Origin: Spirochaetota bacterium
GTDB lineage: Bacteria > Spirochaetota > Spirochaetia > SPDA01 > JAJSAL01
Assembly (NCBI GenBank): GCA_024274705.1
Contig: JAJSAL010000141.1
Location: 35,970 to 99,969, forward strand
Reading direction: 5' to 3'
DNA length: 64,000 nucleotides
The notes beneath the pieces are model-generated. The model did not search any database and was not told where the DNA came from. It worked only from the letters and a program-made list of their open reading frames with translations. The position numbers and the translations under genes were made by a program. How positions within the stretch are numbered: the stretch's first letter is position 1; each line of letters begins with the position of its first letter. Of the stretch, positions 47,473 to 55,097 are shown piece by piece.

Positions 47473-47796
47473 TTAATCCTGATGAAAGACTTCTTCCATG
47501 TCCGCCCACCATTCCCCGGGCTTGCGGTTTTCCACGGGGCTCTGCATGGGCTTCATAATGTCCCACCACTCCCGGGTTTTCGGATCCCCGGCCATCCTGG
47601 CCATATCGCTCTGAAAATCGGTACCTGCATACTCGAAGTAGGCGAAGAGTAAGCCGTCCTTGTAAAATATAGAGTAATTACGGATATTGCATTCGGTAAT
47701 CTTTGCTGCAATCTCCGGCCAAATATCGGCATGATACCCTTTGTATTCTTCGTACTTTCCGGGTTTCAGGCCGATAAGCTGTCCGTAACGAATCAT
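47473..47796 (-). CDS. rhaM: L-rhamnose mutarotase
   Basis: Interconverts the alpha and beta anomers of L-rhamnose (cytosol). It is 107 residues, full length for the family. Landmarks: YKGYHADIWPEI with the active-site His, and the C-terminal EWWADMEEVFHQD, almost invariant in RhaM. ATG 47796 follows AGGAG at nine bases. It is the first gene of the seven-gene operon, but no rhamnose isomerase, kinase or aldolase is in the operon. The imported sugar may therefore be a rhamnose derivative or another 6-deoxysugar. Confidence 0.92.
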   Translation of the reverse strand: MIRYGQLIGLKPGKYEEYKGYHADIWPEIAAKITECNIRNYSIFYKDGLLFAYFEYAGTDFQSDMARMAGDPKTREWWDIMKPMQSPVENRKPGEWWADMEEVFHQD

Positions 47797-48023
47797 CCCA
47801 ATCTACTCCTCGCATATCATTGAAGATAAAATATGATAAATTTTTACTTTCTTGTCGATCCATTTTACCACAACTTTTTCAGTTGTCAAGTTATTTTGAT
47901 TTGTTTTAGCATATTTTATCAGCTTTTTTAGAAATATTTCCCTATATTTATCGTTTTATTCTTGACAATCGTGTATTTGGTGATAAAATGTTATCATTAT
48001 TTTATCATATTTCACTAAAAAAT
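47797..48023. promoter_or_regulatory. Divergent promoter/operator region between rhaM and lacI
   Basis: The minus promoter for rhaM is TTGACA (47889-47884), a 16-bp spacer and TAAAAT (47867-47862). The plus promoter for lacI is TTGACA (47962-47967), a 16-bp spacer and TAAAAT (47984-47989), an identical pair. Operator-like repeats: TTTATCATATTT in both leaders (47829-47840 on minus, 48001-48012 on plus), GCATATTTTATCAGC at about 47909-47923, and the palindrome TGATAAAATGTTATCA (47981-47996) over the lacI -10. The regulator is probably the adjacent LacI protein, repressing both directions. Confidence 0.75.
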
Positions 48024-49055
48024 ATGAAAGCAAAACTGAAAGATGTAGCACGAAAGGCGAATGTTTCTCTTACTACCGCCTCCCTCGCCCTGTCGGGCAA
48101 AGGAAGGATCTCCGACGTGGTACGCAGCGCAGTGGTAGAAGCTGCGGATACACTGGGGTACTCCCGGAAAAAACCGGTTGCGCCGGAACAACCGGTACAG
48201 ACAGCTTCAGTGGGCATATTCATCAGCATCGATTATGAATGGGCCTTCATCTGGGGGTTTATCCGACCGATTATCGAGGAGATAGAACACAATTTAAAGA
48301 GCGAAAAGAAAAACACCGTCCTTATCCCGATCCACAGGACATCATCGGATGAGGAAATTGTTCGTAAAGTCATCGAAGCGAGGATAGAAGCTGTTATCTC
48401 GCTTCATTACGGCAACGGACATCTTTTAAGCACCCTGGAAAAACTGGGTATTCCAACCATCGTGGTGATGAACAACAACTTCCAGGATACATTCTACTCT
48501 GTACTGGTCGATGATATGCAGTGTGCCTATGAAGGGACCATGCACCTGATCAATCTCGGTCATTGTAACCTCGTTTATGTTGAGTGCGAACGGCCGGACC
48601 TTCCTGTACTCCTCAATGACCGGTGTTTTGGCTTCAGGAAGGCCATCGAAGAGTCAAAGATCAGGGTCCCCGGTGAAAGTTATATTCGTTTCGATCTGAA
48701 CGATCTGGATGAACTGAGGAGAAAGGTACGCATCCCCTTTTCAAAACGGGACAGGCCCACCGCAATTTTCTGCCTGGACGATGATATCGCCCTTCGGGTG
48801 ATTACCGTGTTGTCGGACCTTGACCTTCGTGTTCCCGATGATGTGTCCATCATCGCGCCGGGTGATGTTCTGGATTACAACCTGCAGCATATCCCGCAGA
48901 TTACCACCATGCGGATCAATACGACGTATATGGGAAAAATCGTTTTCCAGATGCTCATGAACCGGCTGGAACATAAACCGGAAGACCTCCATGTCCTCAA
49001 AGTAAAACATCAGCTGGTAAAGAGGGGCACCTGCAGGGAGTTTCAAGAAAAATAA
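48024..49055 (+). CDS. LacI-family transcriptional regulator of the rhaM/UroD operon
   Basis: A 343-residue repressor. The helix-turn-helix is LKDVARKANVSLTTASLALS, and the sensor domain has VLVDDMQCAYEGTMHLINLG and TAIFCLDDDIALRVI. I chose ATG 48024; an ATG at 47988 lies inside the -10 box and cannot be transcribed from this promoter. There is no clear ribosome-binding site. It ends 1 bp before the next UroD-like gene, so the two are co-transcribed. The hinge and operator lack the usual CG centre, so DNA recognition differs from that of the fucose repressor. Confidence 0.92.
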   Translation: MKAKLKDVARKANVSLTTASLALSGKGRISDVVRSAVVEAADTLGYSRKKPVAPEQPVQTASVGIFISIDYEWAFIWGFIRPIIEEIEHNLKSEKKNTVLIPIHRTSSDEEIVRKVIEARIEAVISLHYGNGHLLSTLEKLGIPTIVVMNNNFQDTFYSVLVDDMQCAYEGTMHLINLGHCNLVYVECERPDLPVLLNDRCFGFRKAIEESKIRVPGESYIRFDLNDLDELRRKVRIPFSKRDRPTAIFCLDDDIALRVITVLSDLDLRVPDDVSIIAPGDVLDYNLQHIPQITTMRINTTYMGKIVFQMLMNRLEHKPEDLHVLKVKHQLVKRGTCREFQEK

Positions 49056-49056
49056 T

Positions 49057-50100
49057 ATGACATCGAGAGAACGTGTACTTACAGCATTCGAACACAGAGA
49101 ACCGGACAAGGTTCCCAGATGGTGCGGCGCCTCCGATGAGTTCTGGGCAAAAGCAAAAAAAGAGCTTGGCCTGGAAGACGAGGCCTTGAGGAAACGGTTC
49201 GGCGATGATTTCCGGAGGGTCTACGCCGCATACAAAGGACCCTCTCCCGTTCTGTCCGAGGGGTCCACATGGAAAAGCCCCTTTGGTATCGAACGGACCG
49301 GAATCGGATACGGCCAGCCTGTAAGCCACCCCCTTGCCGGGGCAACCGGTGTGGACCAGGTGGAAAGTTACCCCTGGCCGGACCCTGAGTGGATAGACCC
49401 ATCAGGCATCCGAAAGGACGCAGAAGCGTGGAACGGCGAATATGCAATCCTCGGGGGCGACTGGTCCCCGCTATGGCACGACGTGATAGACCTCCTGGGC
49501 CACGAAACGCTCTACTACAAGATGTATGACCTGCCGGAAGTTGTTACAAAGATATTCGAAAAGGTGACTGATTATTACTGGACGGTAAGTAAGAATATAT
49601 TCGAAGAGGCCTCCGATGTTATCGACATCTTCTTTATCGGAAATGACCTGGGAAGTCAGACCGGCCCCCTTCTTGGAACCGACCTGTATAACGAATTCGT
49701 CCATCCTTCCATTAAACGGCTTATCGACCTGGGGCACCGGTACGGTCTTAAAGTGATGATGCACTGCTGCGGAGGCTTCCGGCCCCTAATACCCCTCCTC
49801 ATTGAGGCAGGCCTGGACGGGCTCCACGCCCTTCAACCCGGCGCAACCGGGATGGAACCGGCGGGGTTAAAAGAAGATTTCGGCAACGATATCCTGCTGA
49901 ACGGAGCCATCGACTCTCACCACGTTCTTATTGAAGGCAGGGATACACATTTTGTCCGGGAAAAGGTACTGGAAACCCTGGAAATCATGGCGCCCGGAGG
50001 CGGCTACGTTGCCGGAGCAAGCCACGATACGATCCTTGAAGAAACCCCGGTAGGAAACGTTCTGGCTATGTTCGATGCGGTGGAAGAGTTCAGGCTGTAA
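49057..50100 (+). CDS. UroD/MtaA-superfamily protein (co-transcribed with lacI)
   Basis: A 347-residue protein starting MTSRERVLTAFEHREPDKVP. The His-x-Cys pair is MHCCGG and the late segment is YVAGASHDTILEETP, without the third Cys. It follows lacI by one base pair and so is regulated together with the divergent operon that holds two further paralogues. The three proteins in this locus each carry a different late-ligand motif (SDH with Cys, SDH without Cys, SHD). Confidence 0.84.
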   Translation: MTSRERVLTAFEHREPDKVPRWCGASDEFWAKAKKELGLEDEALRKRFGDDFRRVYAAYKGPSPVLSEGSTWKSPFGIERTGIGYGQPVSHPLAGATGVDQVESYPWPDPEWIDPSGIRKDAEAWNGEYAILGGDWSPLWHDVIDLLGHETLYYKMYDLPEVVTKIFEKVTDYYWTVSKNIFEEASDVIDIFFIGNDLGSQTGPLLGTDLYNEFVHPSIKRLIDLGHRYGLKVMMHCCGGFRPLIPLLIEAGLDGLHALQPGATGMEPAGLKEDFGNDILLNGAIDSHHVLIEGRDTHFVREKVLETLEIMAPGGGYVAGASHDTILEETPVGNVLAMFDAVEEFRL

Positions 50101-50116
50101 GGTTTCCGGAGCTCAT

Positions 50117-50713
50117 TGTGTTAGCGTATATTTCGATAAAAAGACTCTGATTCTTAAGGTTGACGGTAAACACCACATATCGGAAACCAAATCCTTCAGT
50201 CTGGTGATATTTACTTTTTATGCCTCAGAAGAAAAGCGGCGGCGTCAGGCCAGAGAATTGCTTAAGTATTTTGGATTCAAATTAATTGCACAGAATGTCT
50301 ATATCCGTAGAAAAATTACCCACCAACCTTTCGACGAGAACGTAAAGGCTTTGGGCCTGGAGAATAATATATTTTTATTTGATTGTGATGACCCGGGGAC
50401 GAAAATGTTCCGGGAAAGGCTTTTTGCCCAGTTTAAAATGGATGAAACGGTTCGAAGAACCAATGAATTCAAATCTGATCTGGGTGCATTTCTTCCACCG
50501 GGACTGTAAGGCATGGAATATGCCCGGCGTTTATTTTATATCGGTCCGGTGCATCATAAGATTTGTTTTGTAGACGAACCACCCCTTCCGGAGTCCTATT
50601 ACCCGCACAACTATCCCATGCAAGTACTTAAGTTGTTTTATAATCGTCTTTCGCCTGAACGTTGGAAGAATGTGATCGATTACTACATGAAAATTGAGGA
50701 AAAAGGAGTGTAA
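50117..50713 (+). pseudogene. PaaX-like regulator relic with an in-frame ochre codon
   Basis: The readable frame has the central PaaX/Cas2-like fold (LVIFTFYASEEKRRRQARE, LLKYFGFKLIAQNVYIRR). It then reads to TAA 50507-50509 after FLPPGL and continues in the same frame with GMEYARRLFYIGPVHHK, FVDEPPLPESYYP and LSPERWKNVIDYYM, which match the PaaX C-terminal domain (the LP..LLP.dW-like segment). The N-terminal winged helix is missing. The stop is one change from CAA (Gln). The gene is inactive. Confidence 0.6.
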
Positions 50714-50715
50714 TC

Positions 50716-50875
50716 TGGGGACGTTTTTCTTCTTGATGACTGTATTGGATGGATTTAGCAGGATGGTTATACAACACGAGCTTCGAAACCATATGGAAGA
50801 GTACGATGTAGAGGTAACAATTCAAAGAGCATTGGAAAAGCACCGCGAGGTACCGAAATATCGAAATAGAGAAGA
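50716..50875 (+). pseudogene. IS3-family integrase-core remnant
   Basis: A short frame reads GTFFFLMTVLDGFSRMVIQH then ELRNHMEEYDVEVTIQRALE, which matches part of the rve integrase core of IS3-type OrfB transposases (LxxVLDGYSRxIVxxxxRxxM...DVExxLQRA). Both ends are missing and the sequence runs directly into the promoter of the toxin-antitoxin pair. It is a remnant of an old insertion. Confidence 0.6.
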
Positions 50876-50891
50876 GCGGAAAGGAGAAGTA

Positions 50892-50929
50892 TTGACATGC
50901 ACATGCATGTACATTATATTTGTATTATG
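50892..50929 (+). promoter_or_regulatory. Leaderless promoter and operator of the second TA module
   Basis: TTGACA (50892-50897), a 17-bp spacer, TATATT (50915-50920), then 6 bp to the ATG at 50927. The spacer is a near-perfect 18-bp palindrome (50897-50914, core ACATGCATGT), well placed for autorepression by the antitoxin. The -35/-10/start geometry equals that of the vapBC promoter at 20155-20118. Confidence 0.72.
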
Positions 50930-51166
50930 AGAACTACTATTGATATCCCGGCCTCTCTTAGGCGGAAACTTATAAACGAAGCGGTGAAAAAGAATCTTAA
51001 GGGGTATTCACCAATCATTGTAGAAGCTTTGGAAAAGCATTTTCATGAAACTCAATCCAAAACAGACATCGAAAATCTTAGGCGCTTAAGAGGTTCTTTA
51101 TCGAATTATGAATATAACAGAGTCGTCCAAACCTGGAAAGAGGGAAGGAACAACTGGAAGATATAG
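50927..51166 (+). CDS. Antitoxin of a PIN-domain TA module
   Basis: A 79-residue protein starting MRTTIDIPASLRRKLINEAV, a ribbon-helix-helix type N-terminus, with a C-terminal tail (YNRVVQTWKEGRNNWKI) likely to wrap the toxin. ATG 50927 is at the predicted transcription start, so the message is leaderless; an upstream ATG at 50897 would lie in the -35. Its end overlaps the toxin frame by 13 bp. Confidence 0.78.
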   Translation: MRTTIDIPASLRRKLINEAVKKNLKGYSPIIVEALEKHFHETQSKTDIENLRRLRGSLSNYEYNRVVQTWKEGRNNWKI

Positions 51167-51540
51167 TACTCTTTGATACCGGTATTCTCTTTGATTTTCT
51201 TGCGGATAAAGAAAGTGCAGAAGAAACTGAACGGATTCTTGCGAACGGGAAAGGTGCTGTTTCAACAATAACAGTGTATGAACTCTTTCGCGGTGTTATT
51301 TCAGAAAAACATATTCAACAGCGTACCGAATTGTTAATGTTTATCCATAAGATCGACCTCACAGAGCAAATAGCCCGTAAAGCAGGACAGATATTTACTG
51401 AGTTGAAACGTACTGGAAATCTTATTGACAATGAGGATATCCTTATTGGGGCAACATCTTTATTTCACGGAATACCATTATTTACTTCCAATGACAGGCA
51501 CTTCAACATAATTCCAAAACTTCAATTGTACACATTCTGA
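51154..51540 (+). CDS. PIN-domain toxin, apparent CTG start
   Basis: A ~128-residue PIN-domain protein. The four acidic positions are visible: Asp in VLFDTGILFD, Glu in TVYELFRGV, Asp in DNEDILIGATS, and Asp in FTSNDRHFN. No ATG, GTG or TTG lies at the correct place before the first catalytic Asp. A strong AGGGAAGG site (51141-51148) is five bases before CTG 51154, so I take CTG as the start. The alternative is an internal ATG far downstream that would remove the catalytic N-terminus. The frame overlaps the antitoxin end, allowing coupled translation. Low initiation from CTG would keep toxin below antitoxin. Confidence 0.7.
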   Translation: MEDIVLFDTGILFDFLADKESAEETERILANGKGAVSTITVYELFRGVISEKHIQQRTELLMFIHKIDLTEQIARKAGQIFTELKRTGNLIDNEDILIGATSLFHGIPLFTSNDRHFNIIPKLQLYTF

Positions 51541-51825
51541 TCAGTGATCAAAACCATGGCCGAAACGAGGAACCCGATTTCCATCAATCCATGCCCAATT
51601 CCTTGACTAATGGCAATAAATATTTATACATGTATTTGTTTTCCTCTTCAATACATTCGCCGTCAAGAGATGCCGATGGATTAAGGATTATCCCGTCACA
51701 ATGACTTGCGGCTTTCCAACCAAAATCACCTTGTGAGAATGAGCATTACGGTAATTACTCCGCAAATAATCACTATTGTTCCTCCGATGATACCGGGGAT
51801 CGAACTCCCGAACGTCCATGCCGTC
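51541..51825. other. Intergenic region, no gene recognised
   Basis: No ORF with convincing homology was found. On the minus strand just after the BMP-like gene, one frame reads a single hydrophobic segment (IPGIIGGTIVIICGVITVML), which could be a relic of a membrane protein. It has no start codon or neighbour that supports a gene call. Confidence 0.3.
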
Positions 51826-53790
51826 TCAGGTACTACTGCCGCTGCTTACATCATGATCTTTTACAGTTCCTTCATTACTCGTCTTTCCGGGTGTTATATT
51901 ATCCACAAACCATGTCTGTTCCAGCATGTCACGGTATGAAGCGGACTCCCCTTCACTCACCCGCAGGTTCCCGGACTGGTCTGTAATGGGACCCTGAAAA
52001 GGGGTAATTTCGTTATGCATAATCATCCTTTTAAGGTTTTCCACCATGTTATACACCTGGGCCGGGATATGTTCCCTGGTATATTCTATGTCAAGAATCC
52101 TGGAATCGATTCCCCACCAGAAATTAACAGGAGTTGATTTCTGATCCGTCCAGTTTCTTGCCGTTTTAAGGGTATTACTCAGCACATTTTTCAGAATACG
52201 CTTGTAAAATACCCCCCATTTCCAGATTCCATGAGCGTAGTGGACACCAGAATATTCACCACAGTCTTTCTTTTCTGTAATTCCGTACAGACCGTACATG
52301 CCGGAAGTATCTCCCGGAGGAGGAAGAACGTTCTGAGAGATAATATCCGCTCCCAGGGCACAGAGTGCGTGGGCACATACCCTGGACTGCCCGGGATCAT
52401 CCCATTTTCCGGTCCACTCCAGCAGAACCCGGGCATATGGATTAACCGCCTTAACCCCCAGGGCAAAGGCATTCACGCTGGCCCTGCTCTCCGGGTTCTC
52501 GATACCTCCGATAAACCCGATGGTGTCCGCCCTGGAAAGGGCCCCGGCAATCACGCCCAGGAGGAACCGTACCTCGTAACTCCTCCCGAAATAGGTGCGT
52601 ACATGTTTGTATGTCCATTTCCGGTTGCAGTTGAAGAACCTGGTCTCCGGAAACTGTAAGGCCACTTTCAGCGTAGCATTCAGAAAGAGGGGAGACGTGG
52701 TAAATACGACATCGTGGTCTTTTGCTACTTCCGAGATGATGGAATAGGCCGTTTCATCTTCGGGTACACCAGGGAACGAGAAGGTTTCTATCCTCCCCTG
52801 CAGTTTCTCCTGGACGTACCCCCTTCCCTCTTCATGTGCCCTGGCCCACCCGGATGTGTCCGGGCTGCCGGCATGGATAAAGGCTACCTTGAGGGGTTTC
52901 GGGTGGGAGAGTATTCCCGAAATCGAAGAAACGATAGTTTCCCTGGGCTCATCCATGGGTTCCGCTCCTACTGCGTAGGACCCTTCTCCCTGGCCGGCTT
53001 TCATTTCCACTATCAGGCCCTGGATGATGTTTCTATGACGTGAAGGTGTTATTTTTTTCGGAATACCGTAAATTTCGATAAATTCCAGTAATGCATCACC
53101 GGTGGTACAGGGCAGCTGTTTTCCCCCGGCTTCATAGAATAGTTCGCGAAAGGGGGTATATACGCTGCTGTAGAACAACCGGTACTTATCAGGATACACC
53201 CCCAAAGGGGGATCATACTTTTCCAGATGGCGTATAAGGGTGATGAACCCCCCGGGCTTCTTGATCCATATGGTAAATATGCCGGTTCTCCTGTTAAACT
53301 CGACAAAATCGTAATACGTTTCGATTGTCCGGTCTTTAGGATTCTTTTTCGGCAGCAGCCGGATGACATGTGCCCTGGCGCTGTAGGCGTTCAGGTATTT
53401 CAGGACGCTCACCCGCTTGTTCCCCTCGATCACATAGAACCAGTTGAGGTATTCATGTACCCTTAGGGGATCCCGGATACCTTCTTCCATATGCGCATGA
53501 AAGAGTGTTATCCATTTCGCATAGAATTCCGTGTTAGGCTTGGCCAGGGGAAGAAATCCTTCGGCAAACATGAGTGCCCTGGAATGGGACATGGTGCCGA
53601 CGATTTTTTTCAGAGGAATATCATGGATTCCGATGTCGATTTCAGAAACAATAGTCGCGTTCTGAAGCACTCCGTCCAGGGAGGGGATGAAGCCCGATCG
53701 TCCCTGGGCAACGCTGATGAAATACTGCTGACGGGCTTTTTTCCGAGTCTTGATGTACTCCTGTCCGGCATCCTGTAGAGTCTGTTGCAT
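51826..53790 (-). CDS. BMP-family solute-binding-like protein with N-terminal ParB-like domain
   Basis: A 654-residue protein without a signal peptide, so probably cytosolic. The N-terminal ~270 residues contain a ParB/sulfiredoxin-like segment (WFYVIEGNKRVSVLKYLNAY). The C-terminal half is a BMP/PnrA-type binding fold (KVAFIHAGSPDTSGWARAHE, VVFTTSPLFLNATLKVALQF, IGFIGGIENPESRASVNAF). BMP proteins normally bind nucleosides outside the cell; a cytosolic version would be a sensor or an intracellular binding module. There is no clear ribosome-binding site. It is the last gene of the DeoR-led operon. Confidence 0.75.
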   Translation of the reverse strand: MQQTLQDAGQEYIKTRKKARQQYFISVAQGRSGFIPSLDGVLQNATIVSEIDIGIHDIPLKKIVGTMSHSRALMFAEGFLPLAKPNTEFYAKWITLFHAHMEEGIRDPLRVHEYLNWFYVIEGNKRVSVLKYLNAYSARAHVIRLLPKKNPKDRTIETYYDFVEFNRRTGIFTIWIKKPGGFITLIRHLEKYDPPLGVYPDKYRLFYSSVYTPFRELFYEAGGKQLPCTTGDALLEFIEIYGIPKKITPSRHRNIIQGLIVEMKAGQGEGSYAVGAEPMDEPRETIVSSISGILSHPKPLKVAFIHAGSPDTSGWARAHEEGRGYVQEKLQGRIETFSFPGVPEDETAYSIISEVAKDHDVVFTTSPLFLNATLKVALQFPETRFFNCNRKWTYKHVRTYFGRSYEVRFLLGVIAGALSRADTIGFIGGIENPESRASVNAFALGVKAVNPYARVLLEWTGKWDDPGQSRVCAHALCALGADIISQNVLPPPGDTSGMYGLYGITEKKDCGEYSGVHYAHGIWKWGVFYKRILKNVLSNTLKTARNWTDQKSTPVNFWWGIDSRILDIEYTREHIPAQVYNMVENLKRMIMHNEITPFQGPITDQSGNLRVSEGESASYRDMLEQTWFVDNITPGKTSNEGTVKDHDVSSGSST

Positions 53791-53813
53791 ATATTGTTAA
53801 GTATAACGAATTT

Positions 53814-55076
53814 TCAGATATTTTTCGCGTGTTCCAGCAGATACTGCTCCGCATCAGCCGACCAGAGCATGTTGTTCCCCTTTGCCAGGCCTGCCAGGTG
53901 GGCGAAGAGGGGGTCTGTTTTCCCCTTTTCTTCGAAATCATCCAGAGCGGTGAGTTCCAGTGAGATGTTGGTATATATCAGCTTTTTTCCCCCGGGGATA
54001 TTCGGCTGATTCAGGGTGGTGTCCACTACTGCATCGAGGCCGCCGATATGAGTGACCATGGGGACGGGATCGATGATACCTTTGCCCATCAGATCTAAGG
54101 ATTCCTTCATATCTTCGGTGTTGCCCCCGCTGGTTCCTACGATGTGGGTAAGACCGTAGTGGACATTGTAGAAATTGAACATTGCGGAAAAGGCGGAATC
54201 ACTGGGACCGGCAAAAAAATTGAGGCACCCCCCCTTTGCGAGAATGGCGTCACCCTGCTCCACCAGGGCCTTAACAGGTGCAAAAACGATCACATCGTTG
54301 TATCCTTCCCCTCCGGTTAAGTCCAGGAGGTGCGCCACTGGATCTTCCATATCCTTCGTGTTTACATATTGTAAAACTACTCCCTGTTTCACCGCTTCCT
54401 CCACGGTGTAGATCGATGCGGCCCGGGCAAGACGGGCATCGTCTATGTCGGTGACCACCAGAAGCCCCGGTCTCCTGGGGTTATGGAGGGCATAATCGAT
54501 GGCTCCAAGTCCCATGGGACCAACGCCTGCAAGGACGGCCATATTGCCCCCCTCTTTTATCCCCATCTGGTGTTCGTACTTTCCCTGGATAACCTGGTAC
54601 ATCGCATGGAACGTACCGACAATGCATGACACCGGTTCCGCCAGGGACCCTTTAAAATAAGCGTCTCCGTGATAGGCAAGGAGACAGTCCTGCTCCATAA
54701 CCACACCGGGAATGATGATGTAGGTGGCATCTCCGCCGATATAGGGGAAGGAATAGCCCGGGGCATCCAGGCTCCCCTTGTAGTTGAGCGCAGGCTGTAT
54801 GGAAAATTTCCGGCCTTCCTTGAATGTATGACGCCACTTTTTCCCGACTTCCACCAGTTCCCCGCAGAACTCGTGACCGATGATCACCGGGTTTTCCGCT
54901 ACATCGTCTGGTACTCGCTTGTGGTCCTTTCCCTGGATCGCCGCCTTGTAGGAGGACATGCATATACTGTCGGAAACGATATGAGCGAGAATTTCATCAT
55001 CCTTAATCCCGGGCAGCTCGAATTCCTCCAGCCGGAGATCTTGTTTTCCATACAAACGTACCGCTTTTGTCTTCAT
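53814..55076 (-). CDS. Zinc-dependent alcohol dehydrogenase, L-sorbose-1-phosphate reductase-like
   Basis: A 420-residue medium-chain dehydrogenase. The catalytic Cys is in SDSICMSSYKAA, the conserved His-Glu in PVIIGHEFCGEL, and the nucleotide-binding region in GVGPMGLGAIDYAL. The overall pattern resembles SorE-type sugar-phosphate reductases rather than simple alcohol dehydrogenases. ATG 55076 follows AGGGG. It lies between the SDR and the BMP-like gene. It would interconvert a keto and a hydroxy group on a sugar (phosphate); the substrate is unknown. Confidence 0.85.
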   Translation of the reverse strand: MKTKAVRLYGKQDLRLEEFELPGIKDDEILAHIVSDSICMSSYKAAIQGKDHKRVPDDVAENPVIIGHEFCGELVEVGKKWRHTFKEGRKFSIQPALNYKGSLDAPGYSFPYIGGDATYIIIPGVVMEQDCLLAYHGDAYFKGSLAEPVSCIVGTFHAMYQVIQGKYEHQMGIKEGGNMAVLAGVGPMGLGAIDYALHNPRRPGLLVVTDIDDARLARAASIYTVEEAVKQGVVLQYVNTKDMEDPVAHLLDLTGGEGYNDVIVFAPVKALVEQGDAILAKGGCLNFFAGPSDSAFSAMFNFYNVHYGLTHIVGTSGGNTEDMKESLDLMGKGIIDPVPMVTHIGGLDAVVDTTLNQPNIPGGKKLIYTNISLELTALDDFEEKGKTDPLFAHLAGLAKGNNMLWSADAEQYLLEHAKNI

Positions 55077-55097
55077 CTTTTCCCCTGTGTAGTATTC

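Noticed and set aside
22597..50100. Haem-pathway uroporphyrinogen decarboxylase (hemE) for the UroD-like genes
   Set aside because: There are five divergent paralogues in sugar operons with methyltransferase-like or altered metal-ligand motifs, and no other haem genes nearby.
4574..50509. Reassignment of TAG (for example pyrrolysine or glutamine) to explain interrupted genes
   Set aside because: Many intact genes here end in TAG, and TAA and TGA also interrupt genes, so a single-codon reassignment does not fit.
51706..51939. Small + strand hydrophobic protein
   Set aside because: It overlaps the antisense of the end of the BMP-like gene, has no ribosome-binding site, and its hydrophobic part is the antisense of another hydrophobic frame.
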